A stretch of DNA of 16,951 nucleotides from an uncultured Bacteroidales bacterium (GTDB lineage: Bacteria; Bacteroidota; Bacteroidia; Bacteroidales; UBA4417). Of this stretch, positions 13,218 through 16,951 are shown piece by piece. Position 1 is the stretch's first letter. Each line of letters opens with the position of its first letter. Made by a program: the position numbers and the translations under genes. Below the pieces are notes generated by a model that saw only the letters and a program-made list of their open reading frames with translations, had not been told where the DNA came from and did not search any database. The DNA is taken from the NCBI GenBank assembly GCA_903917425.1, contig CAIXAQ010000297.1, forward strand, positions 1 through 16,951, written 5' to 3'.

Positions 13218-14405
13218 ATGGTAAATTTTATCCTTTTTGAAGATGACAGCCGCATTTCATTACGTCCACTCACTTTTTTCAGACCGGTAAGTGCGATTCG
13301 CATCGGTATACTTACAATCAGGGAGAAATGGGAAAAATATCTGAACCATACGGTTTCATTCCTCACAGAATCGTACCTTGAGGAAAAATTTCCGTTAGTT
13401 GTCGGCAATGATAACATGCTGATTAATGGTTCAATAATACCCAATCGGGCATTAATGGCTGAAACTCTTCTGTTACCGGCCGACACTTCATTAAATCAGG
13501 CTGACACAATCATAGCCATCCATCTTACAGCCGAAAACCTGAAACATTTCAGGGACGGAATTGCCCCAGTGATGAAAACCATCGAAACGAAAACTCCTTT
13601 TGTTAAAATAAATAATACCTGGGATATTTTCGGGTATAATAAAAAGGAAATTGCAGATGATTTCAGCCTTATAACCAGAAACCGGATATCTGCCGAAATA
13701 TCATCAACCAATACAATTTTAGGCAGTAATTTATTTGTTGAAGATGGCGCAATCATCGAGTGCTCGACCATAAACACCCTTAAAGGCCCAGTTTATATAG
13801 GGAAACAGGCCGAAGTGATGCAGGGATGCCATATTGAAGGTCCTGCAACATTGGGCGATCATTCGGTATTGAAAATGGGAAGTCTTGTTTATAAAGGAAC
13901 TACCATTGGACCATGGTGTAAAGTTGGAGGCGAAATTAACAACAGCATTTTGTTTGGCTATTCGAGCAAAGCGCACGATGGATTTCTGGGCGATTCGGTT
14001 ATTGCCGAATGGTGCAACCTGGGCGCGGGCTCAACTACAAGCAACCTGAAAAACAACTACGAAACGGTAAAACAATGGAGTTACAGCAAAAGCAGGTTTG
14101 TTAACACCGGACTCCAGTTTTGCGGGTTGGTCATGGGCGATCATTGTAAAACCGGGATAAGTTCGATGTTCAATTCGGGAACAACCACCGGCGTATGTTC
14201 CAATATTTTCGGTATCGGCTACCACCGCAATTTTATCCCTTCCTTTGTTTGGGGCGGAACCACCGGTTTCAGGAAACACAAACTCGAAGAGGCGATGGAG
14301 ACAGCAAAAGCAGTATATGCCAGGCGCGAATTGCCTTTCGGTACAATTGAAGAAAGTATTTTCAAAACAGTATTTGAACTGACTGCCGAAAGCCACGTAT
14401 TATGA
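13218..14405 (+). CDS. GlmU-like putative sugar nucleotidyltransferase/acyltransferase (alt_bact_glmU type)
   Basis: A 395-residue two-domain protein of the Bacteroidetes 'alternative GlmU' group (TIGR03991-like). The N-terminal part opens with ILFEDDSRISLRPLTFFRPV (5-24), a degenerate version of the nucleotidyltransferase signature; the usual GxGTRM loop is absent. The C-terminal half (about 165-360) is a left-handed beta-helix of hexapeptide repeats. It ends in an acetyltransferase-like site, with SKAHDGFLGD containing H253 (matching E. coli GlmU H363) and GAGSTTSNLKNNY at 269-281 (matching GAGTITCN). The predicted role is forming a UDP-sugar such as UDP-GlcNAc for peptidoglycan or LPS, in the cytosol. 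It lies after the rpmE2 terminator, so a promoter is expected in 13123-13217, but none is obvious. Confidence 0.85.
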   Translation: MVNFILFEDDSRISLRPLTFFRPVSAIRIGILTIREKWEKYLNHTVSFLTESYLEEKFPLVVGNDNMLINGSIIPNRALMAETLLLPADTSLNQADTIIAIHLTAENLKHFRDGIAPVMKTIETKTPFVKINNTWDIFGYNKKEIADDFSLITRNRISAEISSTNTILGSNLFVEDGAIIECSTINTLKGPVYIGKQAEVMQGCHIEGPATLGDHSVLKMGSLVYKGTTIGPWCKVGGEINNSILFGYSSKAHDGFLGDSVIAEWCNLGAGSTTSNLKNNYETVKQWSYSKSRFVNTGLQFCGLVMGDHCKTGISSMFNSGTTTGVCSNIFGIGYHRNFIPSFVWGGTTGFRKHKLEEAMETAKAVYARRELPFGTIEESIFKTVFELTAESHVL

Positions 14406-14609
14406 GTTCATTTTGATTCGATATTGCTTGCTATCCTATACTTTAAACTCCAGAAATTATACAGCCTGTTTGCCGGAAATACAATATTCCGAAAACCTAA
14501 TATTGAACATACCTATGATAGCTTTGTTTTTAAGTGGTGGCATGGTTATTGACTTACAGGCGTTCATTAATAATCATGCTTTATACATGCCAAACTGTCA
14601 TATTCACTC

Positions 14610-16951
14610 ATGGACAATAATATAAATATAGCTGACTTGCATCTTTCGAATGTTATGGAAGATGAAACTGAATTTATCCCACTGCTATCTGCCGAGGACG
14701 AAGAATTAATTAATTCTGAAGTTGTTCCACCGGTTTTGCCGATTTTGCCCCTAAGAAACACCGTTCTATTTCCGGGTGTAGTTATCCCGATAACGGTTGG
14801 CCGCGATAAATCCATTCGATTGATCAAAGAATTTTACAAAGGTGAACGGATTATCGGTGTGGTTTCGCAGAAAGATGCTGATATTGAGGATCCGGGTTAT
14901 GATGATCTGAATAAAATAGGCACGGTTGCCTATATTATTAAAATCCTGCAATTGCCTGATGGTAATACCACTGCGATCATCCAGGGCAAGAAACGTTTTG
15001 AACTGGGAACCTTGCTGCAATCGGAACCTTATTTTAAGGCCGAAGTAAATGGCATTGACCAGAAGGTTTTTATTGATAAGAAAGACAAAAATTTTGAAGC
15101 TCTGATATCTTCCATTAAAGATCTTTCCATTCAAATTATCAATCAATCGCCCAACTTGCCAAGCGAAGCTGCTTTTGCCATCAAAAATATCGAAAGCCCG
15201 GTGTTCCTTGTCAATTTTGTTGCCTCAAACCTCAACGTTGAAAACTTCGAAAAGCAGAATCTTTTAGGCATACTTGACCTGGAAGAACGTGCCAACAGGG
15301 TTTTAGGTTTACTTACCAGGGAGTTGCAGATGCTGGATCTGAAAAACCAGATTCAGAATAAAGTGAAAGTTGATATGGACAAGCAACAGCGTGATTACTT
15401 GTTAAATCAGCAGCTGAAACAAATCCAGGAAGAGCTTGGCAACAATCCCAACGAGCAGCAGATCAACGAGATAAAAGCAAAAGCATATTCCAAAAAATGG
15501 CCTGAAGCTTCATTTAAAGTTTTTGAAAAGGAAATCGCTAAGCTCCAACGCATGAATCCCATGGCCATGGAGTTTGGTATGCAGGTAAATTACCTCGAGG
15601 TGATGGTCGACTTACCCTGGGAAACCTTTACTGACGATAATTTCGATTTGCACCATGCACAAAAGGTTCTGGATAAGGACCATTACGGCATGGAAAAAAT
15701 AAAGGAACGCATTATCGAATATTTAGCCGTTCTGAAACTAAAGGGCGACATGAAATCGCCCATACTATGCCTTGTAGGCCCTCCGGGAGTGGGCAAGACC
15801 TCGCTCGGTAAATCGATCGCCAGGGCCATTGGCCGCAATTACATACGCATGTCGTTGGGCGGATTGCACGATGAAGCTGAAATCAGGGGCCACCGCAGGA
15901 CTTACATTGGCGCCATGCCGGGACGGGTTATTCAGAGTATACGCAAGGCAAAATCATCAAATCCTGTGTTCGTTTTGGATGAAATTGATAAAGTTTCGGG
16001 TATGACCGTGAACGGTGATCCTTCGGCAGCTTTACTCGAAGTGCTCGATCCGGAACAGAATATTTCGTTTTATGATAATTTCCTGGAGGTAGAATACGAC
16101 TTGTCGAAAGTTATGTTTATTGCCACTGCAAATTCGCTTAATAATGTTCATCCCGCTTTACGCGACAGGATGGAAATAATTGACCTGAGCGGTTACCTGA
16201 TCGAAGAAAAGATAGAGATCGCCCGCAAACACCTTGTTCCTAAGCAGTTGAATGAACATGGCATTGATAAAAAGAAAATTTTATTTAATAAAACAGTTCT
16301 CCAATCCATCATCGAATTTTATACCCGTGAGTCCGGGGTTCGTTTGCTGGAAAAAACAATAGCGAAAGTAATCCGCAACCGTGCGCGGTTTATTGCCATG
16401 AATGAGGATATTCCTTCGACTCTCACTAGTGCGGATTTAGAAAAGATACTCGGACCGGCACCTTTCAATAACGAGAAAAGTTATTCGGGGAATACGCCCG
16501 GAGTGGCTACCGGCCTAGCATGGACTGCCGTAGGAGGCGAGATTCTCTTTGTTGAAGTCAGCCTTAGCCCCGGCAAGGGAAACTTTGCAGTTACCGGCAA
16601 CCTGGGTGATGTGATGAAAGAATCGGCTTCGCTTGCCTACGAATACCTGAAAGCACACGCAAGCCAGTTGAATCTGGAAAATGATGTTTTCGAAAAATGG
16701 AATGTACATATTCATGTTCCCGAAGGAGCTACCCCAAAGGACGGACCTTCGGCCGGTATAACCATGTTCACCGCTTTGGCATCGGCATTTACAAAACAAC
16801 CGGTAAATGAAAAAATAGCGATGTCGGGCGAAATCACGCTCAGAGGAAGAATTCTGCCTGTAGGTGGCGTGAAAGAAAAGATTCTTGCTGCCAAACGTGC
16901 CAGAATTACAGATATCATTCTATCAGAAGACAACAAACGTGATATTATGGA
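14610..16951 (+). CDS. lon: ATP-dependent Lon protease, 3'-truncated by window end
   Basis: Encodes the first 780 residues of a Lon protease; the reading frame is open to the window edge and roughly 40 C-terminal residues should be missing. The start is the first in-frame ATG (14610) after a stop at 14571; Met16 (14655) is an alternative. An acidic N-terminal extension of about 45 residues precedes the LON substrate domain (VLPILPLRNTVLFPGVVIP, about 44-62). The coiled-coil helix follows (about 230-310), then AAA+ motifs: Walker A GPPGVGKT at 390-397 and Walker B VFVLDEID at 453-460. The protease domain has the catalytic dyad S714 (PKDGPSAG) and K757 (GGVKEK), spaced exactly as S679/K722 of E. 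coli. It degrades damaged and regulatory proteins in the cytosol. The 204-nt gap upstream shows no clear promoter or heat-shock operator. Confidence 0.96.
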   Translation, partial: MDNNINIADLHLSNVMEDETEFIPLLSAEDEELINSEVVPPVLPILPLRNTVLFPGVVIPITVGRDKSIRLIKEFYKGERIIGVVSQKDADIEDPGYDDLNKIGTVAYIIKILQLPDGNTTAIIQGKKRFELGTLLQSEPYFKAEVNGIDQKVFIDKKDKNFEALISSIKDLSIQIINQSPNLPSEAAFAIKNIESPVFLVNFVASNLNVENFEKQNLLGILDLEERANRVLGLLTRELQMLDLKNQIQNKVKVDMDKQQRDYLLNQQLKQIQEELGNNPNEQQINEIKAKAYSKKWPEASFKVFEKEIAKLQRMNPMAMEFGMQVNYLEVMVDLPWETFTDDNFDLHHAQKVLDKDHYGMEKIKERIIEYLAVLKLKGDMKSPILCLVGPPGVGKTSLGKSIARAIGRNYIRMSLGGLHDEAEIRGHRRTYIGAMPGRVIQSIRKAKSSNPVFVLDEIDKVSGMTVNGDPSAALLEVLDPEQNISFYDNFLEVEYDLSKVMFIATANSLNNVHPALRDRMEIIDLSGYLIEEKIEIARKHLVPKQLNEHGIDKKKILFNKTVLQSIIEFYTRESGVRLLEKTIAKVIRNRARFIAMNEDIPSTLTSADLEKILGPAPFNNEKSYSGNTPGVATGLAWTAVGGEILFVEVSLSPGKGNFAVTGNLGDVMKESASLAYEYLKAHASQLNLENDVFEKWNVHIHVPEGATPKDGPSAGITMFTALASAFTKQPVNEKIAMSGEITLRGRILPVGGVKEKILAAKRARITDIILSEDNKRDIM

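Noticed and set aside
14031..14396. Minus-strand ORF of 121 residues
   Set aside because: Lies entirely antisense to the hexapeptide-repeat half of the GlmU-like gene; a shadow of that coding frame.
14466..14500. Hairpin CGGAA...TTCCG upstream of lon as a heat-shock operator or terminator
   Set aside because: Only a 5-bp stem, no T-run, and no similarity to CIRCE or another known operator.
14413..14625. Small plus-strand ORF (70 residues) before lon
   Set aside because: TTG start, no SD, overlaps the start of lon, and its composition does not resemble a protein; most likely the lon leader.

Overview
The window looks like chromosomal DNA of a Bacteroidetes bacterium, probably Bacteroidales-like. 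The evidence is a type B L31, an 'alternative' GlmU-like sugar nucleotidyltransferase, a free-standing S23-type four-helix bundle protein, a lysine-type 3-phosphoglycerate dehydrogenase, A-rich leaders mostly lacking Shine-Dalgarno (SD) sequences, and several promoters of the Bacteroidetes form TTTG ... TAnnTTTG. I see no tRNA, rRNA, CRISPR array, transposase or phage structural gene.

Layout. Positions 26-1145 hold the ribosomal operon rpsF-rpsR-rplI, closed by a textbook intrinsic terminator. A SpoU/TrmH-type RNA methyltransferase follows (1228-2013). Next is the most unusual gene of the window (2096-3616). It encodes one polypeptide with an RNA polymerase alpha-CTD-like domain, a sigma-70 region 4-like helix-turn-helix, two HARE-type winged-helix segments (the fold of the RNA polymerase delta subunit) and an AT-hook-like basic tail. 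A gene-free stretch (3617-3955) with a long imperfect inverted repeat separates it from three co-oriented envelope genes (3956-6046): a lipoprotein and two probable outer-membrane beta-barrel proteins, none of known function.

The minus-strand block 6115-11511 contains the serine-synthesis genes serC and serA plus a DUF1015 gene, with a four-helix bundle gene inserted between serA and DUF1015 and an exported protein of unknown function upstream of serC. A LuxC-type acyl-CoA reductase (11614-12687) diverges from this block. The right end, all plus strand, carries rpmE2 (L31 type B), the GlmU-like nucleotidyltransferase/acyltransferase, and lon, which runs off the window shortly after its catalytic lysine.

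Working together: SerA and SerC provide the first two steps of serine synthesis (3-phosphoglycerate to phosphohydroxypyruvate to phosphoserine). No serB phosphatase is present, and the DUF1015 protein carries a DGHHR motif reminiscent of ParB/sulfiredoxin-fold serine kinases, so a role on phosphoserine/serine is a reasonable but untested guess. bS6 and bS18 from the first operon belong to the pocket that hides the anti-SD of Bacteroidetes 16S rRNA, which makes the strong SD in front of rplI in the same operon notable.
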